A stretch of 64,000 bases of DNA from JAAZKA01 sp034926225 (GCA_034926225.1 JAYFRF010000005.1:62001-126000); one strand, 5' to 3'. Numbered from the stretch's first letter, positions 25,414 through 34,598 are shown. A program made the numbers and translations. Notes: a model not told the origin generated them from the letters alone.

Positions 25414-26424
25414 ATGTCTGTTAAAATCGGTATCAACGGTTTCGGCCGCATCGGCCGTCTTGCTTTCCGTCAGATGTTCCAGGCACCGGGTTATGAAGTC
25501 GTCGCCATCAACGATCTGACCAGCCCGCAGGTTCTCGCGCACCTTCTGAAGTATGACTCCGCTCAGGGTCGCTATAACAAGCCCGTCGAGTCCACCGACG
25601 ATTCCATCATTGTCGACGGCCATGAAATTAAGATCTACGCCGAGAAGAACGCCGCCGACCTGCCGTGGGGCAAGCTTGACATCGACGTCGTCCTCGAATG
25701 CACCGGCTTCTATACCTCCAAGGACAAGGCTGCCGCGCACATCGCCGCCGGCGCCAAGAAGGTCGTCATCTCCGCCCCGGCCGGCAACGATCTGCCCACC
25801 ATCGTTTTCAGCGTCAATGAAAAGACCCTGAAGCCTGAGGACAAGATCATCTCCGCCGCCTCCTGCACCACCAACTGCCTTGCTCCGATGGCCGATACCC
25901 TCAACAAGTATGCTCCCATCGTCTCCGGCATCATGACCACTGTCCACGCCTATACCGGCGATCAGATGGTTCTTGACGGCCCGCAGCGCAAGGGTGACCT
26001 CCGCCGCAGCCGCGCCGCCGCGGTAAACATCGTCCCGAACTCCACCGGCGCCGCTAAGGCCATCGGCCTCGTCATCCCGGAACTCAACGGCAAGCTCATC
26101 GGCTCCGCCCAGCGCGTCCCGGTCTGCACTGGTTCCACCACGATCCTTGTCGCCGTTGTCAAGGGTAAGGACGTCTCCAAGGACGGCATCAACGCCGCGA
26201 TGAAGGCCGCCGCCTCCGCTTCCTTCGGCTACAACACCGACGAGATCGTTTCCACCGACGTTATCGGCATCACCTATGGCTCCCTCTTCGATTCCACCCA
26301 GACCATGGTCACCAAGATCGACGATGAGACCTATCAGGTGCAGGTCGTTTCCTGGTACGACAACGAGAATTCCTATGTTTCTCAGATGGTCCGTACGATC
26401 AAGTATTTCGCTGAACTCAACTAA
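25414..26424 (+). CDS. gap: Glyceraldehyde-3-phosphate dehydrogenase, type I
   Basis: A 336-residue glycolytic enzyme. It starts MSVKIGINGFGRIGR (NAD fold) and contains the active-site segment SAASCTTNCLAP with the catalytic cysteine near residue 152, and the C-terminal SWYDNENSYVSQMV. The ATG at 25414 has a strong ribosome site; an upstream in-frame extension to 25129 covers the promoter and is rejected. Codon use is strongly biased (GTC, ATC, AAG), as expected for a highly expressed gene. It is transcribed alone from its own promoter to a strong terminator. Confidence 0.97.
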   Translation: MSVKIGINGFGRIGRLAFRQMFQAPGYEVVAINDLTSPQVLAHLLKYDSAQGRYNKPVESTDDSIIVDGHEIKIYAEKNAADLPWGKLDIDVVLECTGFYTSKDKAAAHIAAGAKKVVISAPAGNDLPTIVFSVNEKTLKPEDKIISAASCTTNCLAPMADTLNKYAPIVSGIMTTVHAYTGDQMVLDGPQRKGDLRRSRAAAVNIVPNSTGAAKAIGLVIPELNGKLIGSAQRVPVCTGSTTILVAVVKGKDVSKDGINAAMKAAASASFGYNTDEIVSTDVIGITYGSLFDSTQTMVTKIDDETYQVQVVSWYDNENSYVSQMVRTIKYFAELN

Positions 26425-26448
26425 GTTACCGCACCGGTAAAATTTGCG

Positions 26449-26489
26449 CGGGAACCGTTCTTAAAAAAAGAACGGTTCCCGTGTTTTTT
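26449..26489 (+). terminator. Intrinsic terminator of gap
   Basis: CGGGAACCGTTCTT pairs perfectly over 14 bases with AAGAACGGTTCCCG, followed by TGTTTTTT. Confidence 0.92.
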
Positions 26490-26523
26490 CGTTTCGACGT
26501 GAGCATTCGCCTGACGCGGAGGC

Positions 26524-27363
26524 TCAGCCCTCCAACACGCGCTTTAGCATCACCGCGTTTTCAGCGAGCTGATTTTTATCCCGCTGGAAAATACCGACCG
26601 TTGCGATGTCCGTCGGCTTAATGGCGCTGTACACCTCCCGCAGAGCCTCTTCAGCGGCAAGAGCGCATTCCTCCGGAGTTTTGCCGCGGAAGACTTGTCC
26701 ACCGGCGAAAATTTTATATGCGATCACCGGCGTCGGGACGGAGGCGATGACCTTCAGCATTTCGAGACGGTCCTCCATATGGAACTCGATCTCCTTGCGG
26801 GTCTTGCCTGTGACCGTCGTGCTCGCCTCGCCGCCGCGCTTCCGGGTGTTCTGCAGGCACGCCATATAGAAATCCGCGCCCCAGCCCTCCTCCTCGGCGA
26901 TCAGGATATGCTCCGGCACATGAGTCGCAAAGCCAGCTTTCAACCCCAGCGACTGCATATACCGGATGCGGTCGCGAACGACGTCCTTTTTGCCCGCTTC
27001 AAAGAGCCCGTCGGCACAGGTGCCCTGATGATAAACCCCCAGCGGCCGGAAGGGCAGAAGCTGCCGTATATTAACCTCGAAATCCACCGGCACATGCGTC
27101 TGAAAGATCACGTCCATCTTCCCGCCGCGCGTGCGGTAATGCAGGAGCGCCCGCATCGAAAACTCCGACGCCAGCGGCTGCCAGACCGTGTACCCCAGCT
27201 TTTCCGCTTCAAAAAGCTGCTCGATCAGCTTTTCCTCCGTAAAATACTCGAGCATTTCCTCCCGGGTAACGATGTCCGGAATATACGAGTGCCCGTTTGT
27301 CGGATTGTCCCCGACTGTCAGGCGGGATACGGTTTTCCCCAGAAAACATGTGGCAGGAAGCAT
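26524..27363 (-). CDS. Conserved protein of unknown function, paralogue of 47091-47930
   Basis: A 279-residue soluble protein, not assigned to a named family by me. It begins with a segment around VGDNPTNGHSYIPDIVTREEM that is closely matched by VGDNPVNGHTYIQDIISKDDM in the paralogue at 47 kb; both also share HMEDR, KIFAGGQ / KLLAGGQ and the C-terminal FQRDKNQLAENA / FQRDKDQLCENA. Alternating strand and helix patterns suggest a TIM barrel, perhaps related to sugar or aldol chemistry because the paralogue sits between an epimerase and an oxidoreductase. The gene itself lies between gap and ribF, transcribed toward gap. Confidence 0.6.
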   Translation of the reverse strand: MLPATCFLGKTVSRLTVGDNPTNGHSYIPDIVTREEMLEYFTEEKLIEQLFEAEKLGYTVWQPLASEFSMRALLHYRTRGGKMDVIFQTHVPVDFEVNIRQLLPFRPLGVYHQGTCADGLFEAGKKDVVRDRIRYMQSLGLKAGFATHVPEHILIAEEEGWGADFYMACLQNTRKRGGEASTTVTGKTRKEIEFHMEDRLEMLKVIASVPTPVIAYKIFAGGQVFRGKTPEECALAAEEALREVYSAIKPTDIATVGIFQRDKNQLAENAVMLKRVLEG

Positions 27364-27403
27364 ATTTAACCACCTTTCCCGGCTTTCAAACGCCGGTTTT
27401 TAC

Positions 27404-28285
27404 TTACAATCGCTGTTTAAACCACACCGACGCCGTGTTTTTGTCGGATATAACCTGCGCCGTCAGCTCCTCCAGTGACTCAAACCGCCGCATGGGGCGA
27501 ACATAATCGAGAAGCGCCACGCGAATCCGCTTTCCGTAAATGTCCTCCGAGTAAAAGAATACAAAGCTTTCAGTCAACCCCTCCGGCCAGACATTCGTTA
27601 CGGCCGGATAGACCATTTCGTCAATCGTCACCGACGCGACATACACGCCCGGCTTCGGCTGTACCAACTCCTGCGGCAGGGAAACGTTCATCGTCGGAAA
27701 CCCGAGCGTATGCCCGAGTCCCTTGCCATGGATGACCTCTCCCGTAAAAGAAAATGGTCTTCCCATCAGCTCGTCCGCGCGTAAAACGTCGCCCTCTGCG
27801 ATTAGCTTCCGCAGCGTGCGCGTTCCGCAGGCCTCCCCCTCGCCGTCGTCGATCCGTTCGACGACGGAAACCGGAATACCGTACGGCTGCAGTATGCGGG
27901 AGAGCTTTTCGGGATCACCCTCGGCGCGGTAGCCGAAGCGATAATCGTATCCCACCGCGACAAAGCCCGCATGAAGCTTTTCCGCGAGGACATGGATTGC
28001 GAAATCCTCCCAGGACATCGTCCGCAGCGCGGCGTCAAACGGGAGTACGATGACCTCCTCCATACCGCCGTCCCTGCGCAGGGCCACGACGCGGTCTTGA
28101 AGCGTCTGTACCAGCTTATCCGTCTCCCCCGCGAGGACTGCCGCCGGATGGTGATCAAACGTCACGGCCGCCGCCGTCATATGCTGCTGCGCGGCAAAAG
28201 TCCGCGCGCGGGAAAGCACCTCCCGATGCGCACGGTGGACGCCGTCAAAGAATCCGAGCGCGATGGCTCTCTTTTCGCCGCTCAT
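27404..28285 (-). CDS. ribF: Bifunctional riboflavin kinase / FAD synthetase
   Basis: A 293-residue enzyme that makes FMN and FAD. The N-terminal adenylyltransferase domain has LGFFDGVHRAHR (about 10-21) and the C-terminal kinase domain has GKGLGHTLGFPTMN (about 186-199). The ATG at 28285 overlaps the truB stop as ATGA, the coupling usual for truB-ribF; the longer frame to 28489 lies inside truB and is rejected. Ends are of normal length. Confidence 0.95.
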   Translation of the reverse strand: MSGEKRAIALGFFDGVHRAHREVLSRARTFAAQQHMTAAAVTFDHHPAAVLAGETDKLVQTLQDRVVALRRDGGMEEVIVLPFDAALRTMSWEDFAIHVLAEKLHAGFVAVGYDYRFGYRAEGDPEKLSRILQPYGIPVSVVERIDDGEGEACGTRTLRKLIAEGDVLRADELMGRPFSFTGEVIHGKGLGHTLGFPTMNVSLPQELVQPKPGVYVASVTIDEMVYPAVTNVWPEGLTESFVFFYSEDIYGKRIRVALLDYVRPMRRFESLEELTAQVISDKNTASVWFKQRL

Positions 28286-29202
28286 TCCATCATACCCTTT
28301 TCTATCATCAACTCCGGCCGCCGATCTGTTTCCCGCACCGCGCCAAGCCCCAGAAATTCCCCTGTCCGGCCATACAGCCGGTATCTCCCGGCGGGTTCCA
28401 TTAAATACACCGGCGCACCCCGCCGTATCCGTTCTTCTCCTTCCGCGTCCAGCGTCAGGCAGGGCAAATCCGCAAACAACCGGTCGCACGGGCGTACCGC
28501 GTCTCCTAAAGAACCGTTTTCCTTCATATCTTCCAGCTGTTCGAGCGTATAAGCGTCTTCCAGCGTAAAAACCCCCGTCTTCATGCGTCGGAGTGCCGCG
28601 AGCGCCGCTCCGCAGCCGAGCGCGTCTCCGATATCGGCCGCCAGCGTGCGGATATAAGTCCCCTTTGAGCAGGTCACCAAGATATCCAGCTCCCCATCCC
28701 CGGCGTCTCCGAACGGCGACCGGCTTTCCTCCGGCAGACGACCTTCATACAGGCTGATCTCGTAGATCGTGATCGTTCTCGCCTCGCGTTCGACCGTCAT
28801 GCCGCGGCGAGCCAGCTCGTACAGGCGCTTTCCGTCCTTCTGCACGGCGGAATACATCGGCGGTACCTGTGAGATCACGCCGGTAAAGCGCGGCAGCACT
28901 GCAAGGACAGCTTCCCTTGACGGAACACTATCACAAGTCCGCAGCGTCGTTCCCGTGATATCCTGCGTATCGGTCGAAATCCCGAAGCGCAATCGTGCGG
29001 CGTAGGTTTTATCCCCCTCCAGCGCGTACGCCGAGGCTCTCGTCGCCCGCCCGAGGAAAATCGGCAGCACGCCGGTCGCCATCGGGTCAAGCGTTCCGCC
29101 ATGCCCCACACTCTTCTGCCCGAATATCCGCCGCATCCGGTCTACCACTGTGTGCGACGTCATCCCGGAAGGCTTGTCCACCGTCACAATCCCTGTCGTC
29201 AT
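28282..29202 (-). CDS. truB: tRNA pseudouridine-55 synthase
   Basis: A 306-residue enzyme that modifies U55 in the T-loop of tRNAs. Visible motifs: DKPSGMTSHTVV at 9-20, GHGGTLDPMATGVLP (about 34-48) with the catalytic aspartate, and KTYAARLRFG. A PUA-like C-terminal domain follows. It is the first gene of the truB-ribF operon, whose promoter is at 29243-29271. Four-base overlap with ribF. Confidence 0.96.
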   Translation of the reverse strand: MTTGIVTVDKPSGMTSHTVVDRMRRIFGQKSVGHGGTLDPMATGVLPIFLGRATRASAYALEGDKTYAARLRFGISTDTQDITGTTLRTCDSVPSREAVLAVLPRFTGVISQVPPMYSAVQKDGKRLYELARRGMTVEREARTITIYEISLYEGRLPEESRSPFGDAGDGELDILVTCSKGTYIRTLAADIGDALGCGAALAALRRMKTGVFTLEDAYTLEQLEDMKENGSLGDAVRPCDRLFADLPCLTLDAEGEERIRRGAPVYLMEPAGRYRLYGRTGEFLGLGAVRETDRRPELMIEKGMME

Positions 29203-29242
29203 ATGGCAATGCTTCTCCTATGCTTTGTATAAATCCGCTCCT

Positions 29243-29271
29243 ATTATACCATAGCCCCGCGTTTTTGTCCA
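29243..29271 (-). promoter_or_regulatory. Promoter of truB-ribF
   Basis: On the minus strand TGGACA (29271-29266), a 17-base spacer and consensus TATAAT (29248-29243), about 40 bases before the truB start. Confidence 0.7.
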
Positions 29272-29345
29272 CTTTATTCAAATCGTTTTCTGATATCGTC
29301 CGGAGTCCTTCCCGTCCATCCCCGGCACATCCGCCCCCATTGGCG

Positions 29346-29360
29346 CATACCTTGGGTATG
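29346..29360. promoter_or_regulatory. Palindrome upstream of feoA, possible operator
   Basis: CATACC-TTG-GGTATG at 29346-29360, flanked by GCG and GCGC, lies 37 bases before the feoA start. Iron-transport operons are normally repressed by Fur or DtxR-type regulators. The sequence does not clearly match either consensus, so its role is a guess. Confidence 0.3.
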
Positions 29361-29396
29361 AGGCGCTTACAAACATTTATGGGGAGATGGAACTTT

Positions 29397-29738
29397 ATGT
29401 ACAGCGGCATCGATTCCTGTCCGCGCACCCGTAGTTATGACCGGGCAGCGGATTTTAGATATAAGGCTTTCACGGAACATACGGCAATCACCTTGGAACG
29501 GCTCCCGCTCGGCGGGGTGGGCGTTATCACCGATATCGACACCAAAGACGCGGCGCTTCGCCGCCGCTTACGCGAGCTTGGCATCCTGCCGGGGACGCAG
29601 GTGCGCTGCATTTTGGAAAGTCCTCTCGGCGATCCGCGCGCGTACCGGATTCGCGGCGTTGTCACCGCGATCCGCGCGCGCGACGCCAGGGGTATCCGTG
29701 TAATCCCCGAAGCCTGCGGCGGGGGAGAATCGCTATGA
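29397..29738 (+). CDS. feoA: Ferrous iron transport protein A
   Basis: A 113-residue protein whose C-terminal 75 residues form the SH3-like FeoA domain: LERLPLGGVGVITDI, then LRRRLRELGILPGTQVRC and a final RG...V strand. The N-terminal extension of about 30 residues is longer than in typical 75-residue FeoA. GGGGAG (29381-29386) supports ATG at 29397; an in-frame ATG at 29358 lacks a ribosome site. It overlaps feoB by 4 bases. Confidence 0.88.
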   Translation: MYSGIDSCPRTRSYDRAADFRYKAFTEHTAITLERLPLGGVGVITDIDTKDAALRRRLRELGILPGTQVRCILESPLGDPRAYRIRGVVTAIRARDARGIRVIPEACGGGESL

Positions 29739-31624
29739 GTATCGCCGATGCCGCGGAGTTGACCGTCGCGCTTGCCGGAAACCCCAATGTCGGTAAAAGC
29801 TCCGTCTTTAACGCGTTGACGGGCTTGCGTCAGTACACCGGCAACTGGGCAGGGAAAACCGTGATCTGCGCGATGGGATATGCGTCCTGCGCCGGACGCC
29901 GCATCAGGCTGGTCGATCTGCCCGGCAGTCATGCTCTTGCAGCCGGTACCGCCGAGGAACGGGAAGCCGCCGCCTTCCTCGCGCATGGCGGCGCGGACGC
30001 CATTATCGTTGTCTGCGACGCGGGCAGTCTCGAGCGCGGGCTTGCGCTGACCATCGAAATACTCGACGTAACGCCGCGCGTCGTTCTCGCCTTAAACCTC
30101 GTCGACGAAGCCCGCCGCCGTGGGATCACCGTCGACTCGGAGAAACTGTCCTCCGCACTCGGCATCCCGGTCGTCCCCACGCAGGCCCGCGATGGTATCG
30201 GTGTAGAGCGGCTCCTGCCGGTTGTCCTTACCATTCTCGACCGCACGGAAACAGCCGGGACCTCGGTCTATGCCGGTATGGACGCGGACGCTCGCGCGGC
30301 GTCTATTGCCGCCCGGGCGGAGGGGCTCGCGCGGGCGGTGACCCGGCGCAGCGAACAGATTCTACCCGACCGGGATGCGCGCGTCGACCGCGTCGTCACA
30401 TCGAAGCTGTTCAGTTTCCCTTTGACGCTTGTTTTGCTCGCATTGTTGTTCTGGATCACGCTTTCCGGTGCGAATATCCCGTCGCGCCTGCTCTCCGAAG
30501 GCGCGGGAGCCTTGGAAGCCCTGCTGCGTGAGTGGCTGATATTCCTCCCGCCATGGCTGTACTCCCTCCTGCTCGACGGCGCATACCGCGTTTTAGCCTG
30601 GGTGGTCAGCGTCATGCTGCCGCCGATGGCCATCTTCTTTCCCCTTTTTACGCTGCTGGAGGATGTGGGCCTGCTGCCGCGCATCGCCTTCAATCTCGAC
30701 CGCGCCTTCTGCAAATGCCGTGCCTGCGGCAAGCAGATGCTGACGATGTGTATGAGCCTCGGCTGCAACGCCGTCGGCGTCACCGGCTGCCGGGTGATCG
30801 ACTCCCCACGCGAGCGGCTGATCGCGATGCTCACATCAAACGTCACCCCCTGCAACGGGCGCTTCCCGACGCTGGTCACCTTGCTTGCGCTCCTGCCGCT
30901 CCTTGCCGGCGCGGACTCTGCCCGCCAAATGGAAACGTCGGTCTTCTCCGCCTCGGGCTTTGCATCCTCCCTCGGTTTTGCGGCGGTGATGCTCCTCTCC
31001 GTATCGCTGACGCTCGGGTTATCCTGGCTCCTGTCCGTTACCCTCCTGCGCGGCACCCCCTCCGCGTTCACCCTGGAGCTACCCCCCTACCGCCGTCCGG
31101 CGATCGGGAAGGTTCTCGTCCGTTCCCTTTGCGACCGTACGCTGTTCGTCCTCGGCCGCGCCGTCTGTATCGCGGCTCCGGCGGGGGTCATCATCTGGTG
31201 CATGGCGAATCTCTCCGTCGGCGGCGTCTCGCTGCTTGCCAACGCGTCGGCATTCTTAGCCCCACTTGCGCGCTTCATGGGACTCGACGGCGTGATTCTC
31301 CTGGCCTTCATCCTCGGCTTCCCCGCAAATGAAATCGTCCTTCCGCTCATCGTGATGGGTTACCTCTCGCAGACCACCATTTCCGGCACGGCGGACGTCG
31401 CTTTCCTGCGGGAGCTGTTTATCGCAAACGGCTGGACGATACGAACGGCGGTCAGCATGATCCTCTTTACCCTGATGCACTGGCCCTGCGGCACTACCTG
31501 TGCGACGCTGTGGAAGGAAAGCAAGAGTGTCAAATGGACGCTCGTCGGCATTCTCCTGCCGACGGCGGCGGGAATCGTGCTGTGCAGTTTATTCACGGCG
31601 GTTTCTGGATGGATTGTGGGGTGA
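29735..31624 (+). CDS. feoB: Ferrous iron transporter B
   Basis: A 629-residue membrane GTPase for Fe(II) uptake. The N-terminal G domain has G1 GNPNVGKSS (about 16-24), LVDLPGSH (G3, about 59-66) and NLVDE (G4). The membrane domain contains two gate motifs with cysteines, including LGCNAVGVTGCRV, and a late FPANEIVLP segment. Length is slightly below the usual 650-770. No FeoC gene follows; the next gene is convergent after 9 bases. Confidence 0.96.
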   Translation: MSIADAAELTVALAGNPNVGKSSVFNALTGLRQYTGNWAGKTVICAMGYASCAGRRIRLVDLPGSHALAAGTAEEREAAAFLAHGGADAIIVVCDAGSLERGLALTIEILDVTPRVVLALNLVDEARRRGITVDSEKLSSALGIPVVPTQARDGIGVERLLPVVLTILDRTETAGTSVYAGMDADARAASIAARAEGLARAVTRRSEQILPDRDARVDRVVTSKLFSFPLTLVLLALLFWITLSGANIPSRLLSEGAGALEALLREWLIFLPPWLYSLLLDGAYRVLAWVVSVMLPPMAIFFPLFTLLEDVGLLPRIAFNLDRAFCKCRACGKQMLTMCMSLGCNAVGVTGCRVIDSPRERLIAMLTSNVTPCNGRFPTLVTLLALLPLLAGADSARQMETSVFSASGFASSLGFAAVMLLSVSLTLGLSWLLSVTLLRGTPSAFTLELPPYRRPAIGKVLVRSLCDRTLFVLGRAVCIAAPAGVIIWCMANLSVGGVSLLANASAFLAPLARFMGLDGVILLAFILGFPANEIVLPLIVMGYLSQTTISGTADVAFLRELFIANGWTIRTAVSMILFTLMHWPCGTTCATLWKESKSVKWTLVGILLPTAAGIVLCSLFTAVSGWIVG

Positions 31625-31633
31625 TACGATCGG

Positions 31634-34264
31634 TTATTTGCCGAGCTTCCGGCAGATCAGCTTATACAGCTCCATCACCGGGATGATGATGACTGCCAGC
31701 GCGACAGCTGTCACGCATTCGGCGAGGGAAATGACCTCAAAGCCAAACGCGTTTGAAAGGACCGGTACGTAAATGACCGTGAGCGTCAGCACAAACGACA
31801 AAGCCATCGACCCCCAAAGCCATTTGTTCTGATTTTTGATCGTAAAAATCGAGCCGCGGCGGGAACGCATGTTAAACGCATGGAAAATCTCGACAAGGGA
31901 GAGCGTTAAAAACGCCATCGTCATCCCATCGGGGCTCTCGACGATCTCAAAGCGTCCTGCTTCCATAAAATGCCCGATAAAATACGCCGCAAGGGTCAGC
32001 GCTGTGATTACAACACCTTGAAACGCGACGTCGAAGCCGAGACCGCCCGAGAAAATGCCATCGGAGGCGTTACGCGGCGCTCTCTCCATCGTATCGGCTT
32101 CGCTTTTCTCCATACCGAGCGCCAGTGCCGGGAAGGTATCCGTAATCAGGTTGATCCAGAGAAGATGCACGGGCTTGAGAATTGTAAATGCCATTAAGGT
32201 CGCCGTAAAGATGGACAGCACCTCCGCGAGGTTCGACGACAGCAAAAACTGGATGGATTTGCGGATATTGTCGTAGATACGGCGGCCTTCCTCGACGGCG
32301 GAGACGATGGTCGCGAAATTGTCGTCAGCCAGCACCATATCCGCGACGTTCTTCGTCACATCGGTACCGGTAATCCCCATGCCGACGCCGATATCCGCGC
32401 TCTTGATCGACGGGGCATCGTTGACGCCGTCGCCGGTCATCGCGGTGATATACCCTTTGGCGCGCCACGCGTTGACGATACGCACCTTATGCTCCGGCTG
32501 CACACGGGCGTAGACGGAATACTTCTCGATGTTCGCGGTCAATTCGTCGTCGGAAAGCTCTGTAAGCTCGGCGCCGGTGATCGCCTCCTGCCCGGGGGCG
32601 AGGATACCGAGCTCCCGCGCGATCGCAACGGCGGTATCGCGGTGGTCGCCGGTGATCATCACGGGACGGATGCCCGCGCGTCCGCACTCCCCGATCGCGT
32701 CGCGTACCTCTGGACGGATGGGGTCGATCATGCCGGAGAGTCCGAGGTAACACAGGCGCCGCTCAAGCGACCCCGGCTCGGTCGAGGACGGCATCGTCTC
32801 CCAGCGCCGCTCCGCCGCGCATAAAACGCGCAGCGCGCGGTCGGCCATCTTCTTATTTTCGACCAGAATACGGCTCCTCCACGCGTCGGTCATCGGTTCG
32901 GCGCCGTTTTTCGTCCAAACGGTATCACACAGGGCAAGCACCTCATCCGGCGCGCCCTTCGTAAATTGTATGAGTTCTCCATCCGGGGCTTTCATCACAA
33001 CGGACATCCGTTTGCGCATCGAGTCAAACGGCGCTTCTCCGACACGCGTATAGGCCGCGGCCTTTTCGGTCAGTCCCAGCTTATGCGCGTCATTGACGAG
33101 CGCGCATTCCGTCGGCTCACCGACGGCGCTGCCGGTTTCGTTAAGCTTTGCATCCGAGCAAAGCGTCATCGCCAGCGCAAGGCGTTCGACGTCCTCGGCC
33201 GCATGAGAGACGACGGTCATCTTGTTCTGCGTCAGGGTTCCCGTCTTATCCGAGCAGATCACCTGCGTACAGCCCAAGGTCTCGACCGCGGTCAGGCGGC
33301 GAATGACGGCGCGGCGGCGGGACATATTCGTTACGCCGATGGACAGCACGATTGTGACTACGGCGGCAAGCCCTTCCGGAATTGCCGCGACCGCAAGACT
33401 GACGGCAACCATGAAGGTGTCGACAAGTCTTTCACCCGAGTGATCCGGATATGCGCGGATGATATCCACGGCGAAAATAACGGCGCAGATGGCAAGAACA
33501 AGGATACTCAACGTCTTGCTCAGAGCGTTGAGCTTCTTTTGCAGCGGCGTTTCGTCATCCTTCGCGGCGGTAAGCGCACCTGCGATTTTGCCCATCTCGG
33601 TATCCATACCTGTAGCGACAACCACAGCCGCGCCGCGTCCGTAGACGACGGTGCTGCCCATGTAGACCATGTTTTTCCGGTCGCCTAGGGGAACATCCTT
33701 TGCGCCGCCGAGAGTCAGCGCGCCAACGAGCTTCGTTACCGGCACCGATTCGCCTGTGAGGGCGGCTTCCTCCGCTTTCAGGCTTGCGCATTCGATCAGG
33801 CGGCTATCGGCGGGGACCGCGTCGCCGGCTTCGAGAATCACGATATCGCCTGGGACAAGCGCCTCGCTTTTCACCGTGACCCGATGTCCGTCACGCAGGA
33901 CCTTCGATGTCGCAGCGGCGATCTCCCTGAGCGCTTCGATAGCCCTTTCGGCCTTGCTCTCCTGCACGACGCCGAGGATGGCGTTGATGAGAACGACTGT
34001 CAGGATAATGACGACATCGGCAAACGATTCTCCCGTGTAAACGGCGGTAACGCCGGAAACGATGGCAGCGGCGATCAGGATGAGAATCATCGGGTCGGCC
34101 AGCTCGCCCAAAAAGCGGCTTATCAGGGAGCGTCGCTTCCCCTCCGCGAGCTTATTTGGGCCATGCTCCGCAAATCGTTTTTCCGCTTCCGCGGAAGATA
34201 ATCCCACCGAGGATGTTTTCACCTCGTCAAGGACGGCTGACACTTCAGACAGATATGCACGCAT
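31634..34264 (-). CDS. Cation-transporting P-type ATPase, type II (Ca2+/Mn2+ type)
   Basis: An 876-residue P2-type ATPase. Features in order: N-terminal cation ATPase domain, TGES actuator motif (ALTGESVPV), PEGLAAVVTIVLS in helix M4, phosphorylation motif DKTGTLTQNKMTVV, nucleotide domain, GDGVNDAPSIKSADIGVGMG hinge, and M5/M6 segments with NLAEV and NLITDTFPALALG. M4 and M6 residues agree with a single-site Ca2+/Mn2+ pump. The yybP-ykoY-like riboswitch upstream points to manganese efflux, since such riboswitches control P-type ATPases in lactococci and streptococci. Start ATG at 34264 follows GGGAGG at 34275-34280. The ion is inferred from regulation. Confidence 0.92.
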   Translation of the reverse strand: MRAYLSEVSAVLDEVKTSSVGLSSAEAEKRFAEHGPNKLAEGKRRSLISRFLGELADPMILILIAAAIVSGVTAVYTGESFADVVIILTVVLINAILGVVQESKAERAIEALREIAAATSKVLRDGHRVTVKSEALVPGDIVILEAGDAVPADSRLIECASLKAEEAALTGESVPVTKLVGALTLGGAKDVPLGDRKNMVYMGSTVVYGRGAAVVVATGMDTEMGKIAGALTAAKDDETPLQKKLNALSKTLSILVLAICAVIFAVDIIRAYPDHSGERLVDTFMVAVSLAVAAIPEGLAAVVTIVLSIGVTNMSRRRAVIRRLTAVETLGCTQVICSDKTGTLTQNKMTVVSHAAEDVERLALAMTLCSDAKLNETGSAVGEPTECALVNDAHKLGLTEKAAAYTRVGEAPFDSMRKRMSVVMKAPDGELIQFTKGAPDEVLALCDTVWTKNGAEPMTDAWRSRILVENKKMADRALRVLCAAERRWETMPSSTEPGSLERRLCYLGLSGMIDPIRPEVRDAIGECGRAGIRPVMITGDHRDTAVAIARELGILAPGQEAITGAELTELSDDELTANIEKYSVYARVQPEHKVRIVNAWRAKGYITAMTGDGVNDAPSIKSADIGVGMGITGTDVTKNVADMVLADDNFATIVSAVEEGRRIYDNIRKSIQFLLSSNLAEVLSIFTATLMAFTILKPVHLLWINLITDTFPALALGMEKSEADTMERAPRNASDGIFSGGLGFDVAFQGVVITALTLAAYFIGHFMEAGRFEIVESPDGMTMAFLTLSLVEIFHAFNMRSRRGSIFTIKNQNKWLWGSMALSFVLTLTVIYVPVLSNAFGFEVISLAECVTAVALAVIIIPVMELYKLICRKLGK

Positions 34265-34274
34265 ATAAAAAAAA

Positions 34275-34349
34275 CCTCCCGTACTATAATCCGCTTTTCA
34301 TGGCGGACGACGGTGAGGATTGCCTTTTTTTAGGAGCCTCATCCGCCGC
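34275..34349 (-). promoter_or_regulatory. Expression platform: terminator/antiterminator of the P-ATPase leader
   Basis: Reading the minus strand, CCTCACCG (34318-34311) can pair with CGGGAGG (34281-34275), with an inner TCCGC/GCGGA stem, directly before a run of eight U (34274-34267): a terminator that also hides the ribosome site. The competing stem GGCGGATGAGG (34347-34337) with CCTC (34318-34315) and TCCGCC (34307-34302) would break it. CGCTTTTC (34362-34355) and GAAAAGCG (34299-34292) give a further alternative. The pairings are mutually exclusive, as in a transcriptional riboswitch. Confidence 0.6.
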
Positions 34350-34465
34350 ATTAAGAAAAGCGCAGATAAGTCTCGTCGTTTCATACAGAGCAGAGGAAGC
34401 GCATCGTGCCGCTTCCGGGATGTTCCGCTCCGTCGCGCGTATCGCACCGACTACTCCCTTACTTA
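34350..34465 (-). promoter_or_regulatory. yybP-ykoY-like (manganese) riboswitch aptamer
   Basis: The minus-strand leader has AAGGGAGTAGT just after the predicted start (34461-34451) and GACGAGACTTATC near the 3' edge (34378-34366). These resemble the conserved GGGGAGUAG and GCGAGACC segments of the yybP-ykoY family. Between them are paired regions: a TCGGTGCG/CGCGCGA stem and a GGAGCGG/CTGCTCT stem with an AACATC internal loop and an inner GGAAGCG/CGCTTCC hairpin. Deviations from consensus (GGGAGTAG, GAGACTT) leave some doubt. Family members sense Mn2+. Confidence 0.6.
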
Positions 34466-34469
34466 GTAT

Positions 34470-34498
34470 ATTATCTCAGGTTTTCCCTTAAAATGCAA
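34470..34498 (-). promoter_or_regulatory. Promoter of the P-type ATPase
   Basis: On the minus strand TTGCAT (34498-34493), a 17-base spacer and GATAAT (34475-34470). The predicted start near 34463 falls at the first base of the riboswitch. Confidence 0.65.
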
Positions 34499-34551
34499 TA
34501 CACAAGAGCAAAAAAACTATCCCTATTGCCTCCGCTTTTTTGGTAATATCC

Positions 34552-34592
34552 AAAAAATGCGTCCGCTTTGTATAAAACCTAAAGCGGACGCA
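34552..34592 (-). terminator. Intrinsic terminator of spoIIE
   Basis: On the minus strand TGCGTCCGCTTT (34592-34581) pairs perfectly with AAAGCGGACGCA (34569-34558), followed by six T (34557-34552), immediately after the spoIIE stop. Confidence 0.92.
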
Positions 34593-34598
34593 TCGGAT

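Noticed and set aside
28286..28489. N-terminal extension of ribF
   Set aside because: It lies inside truB in another frame; the ATGA overlap at 28282-28285 gives the normal start with the FAD synthetase motif at the usual distance.
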